From assembly GCA_021784495.1 (NCBI GenBank), contig JAJXSQ010000123.1:1-6843 (forward strand): a stretch of 6,843 nt of DNA, in the 5' to 3' direction. Shown here piece after piece: positions 6,812 to 6,843 of this stretch; position 1 is the first letter of the stretch, and every line of letters starts with the position of its first letter. A program made the translations under genes and the position numbers. This stretch comes from Myxococcales bacterium. GTDB lineage: Bacteria; Myxococcota; Myxococcia; Myxococcales; Anaeromyxobacteraceae. The notes beneath the pieces were generated by a model. The model was not told the origin of the DNA and did not search any database. It saw nothing but the letters and a program-made list of their open reading frames with translations.

Positions 6812-6816
6812 CCTCC
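6812..6816 (-). promoter_or_regulatory. Ribosome binding site of the BchE-like gene
   Basis: CCTCC on the plus strand reads GGAGG on the minus strand, 9 nt upstream of ATG 6802. This supports the full-length N-terminus (MADRRPRVLLITSPYHSG), which matches how BchE relatives begin. The remaining bases to 6843 show no recognisable promoter. Confidence 0.65.
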
Positions 6817-6843
6817 GCTACGGTTTCCGGGAGAAGCGACCGA

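Overview
This is a very G+C-rich bacterial window in which third codon positions are almost always G or C. It holds four protein-coding genes and no recognisable RNA genes, mobile elements or CRISPR. The gene content is a secreted multiheme c-type cytochrome of the doubled-CXXCH kind behind an NHL beta-propeller gene, a large polytopic membrane protein with a TPR tail, and a BchE-like cobalamin-binding radical SAM enzyme. This suggests an anaerobic or facultative metal- or mineral-respiring bacterium, for example a high-GC relative of the Desulfuromonadota, Myxococcota or a neighbouring phylum. The lineage is inferred from gene content only.

Layout. Positions 1-852 (+) are the 3' part of an NHL six-bladed beta-propeller gene whose start lies upstream of the window. 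Its stop codon overlaps the start of the next gene (ATGA at 849-852). Positions 849-2690 (+) encode a 613-residue dodecaheme-type cytochrome with 11 CXXCH motifs and one final CX3CH motif, arranged as six pairs. A strong GC hairpin follows its stop codon. Positions 2772-5237 (+) encode an 821-residue protein with an N-terminal GT-C-glycosyltransferase-like membrane domain and C-terminal TPRs. Positions 5288-6802 (-) encode a 504-residue BchE-family radical SAM protein, convergent with the previous gene. A GC hairpin lies in the 50-bp gap between them.

How the genes may work together. The propeller and cytochrome genes are translationally coupled and very probably form one functional unit in electron transfer across or outside the cell envelope. 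The GT-C/TPR protein lies 81 bp downstream on the same strand. It could be in the same transcript and might modify an exported product, but nothing in the sequence proves this. The radical SAM gene is on the opposite strand and is probably a separate transcription unit.

The most interesting points are the six-pair heme architecture with its odd last motif, the propeller-cytochrome coupling that recalls extracellular cytochrome conduits or filaments, the adjacent GT-C-like protein, and a BchE homologue with no visible photosynthesis context.
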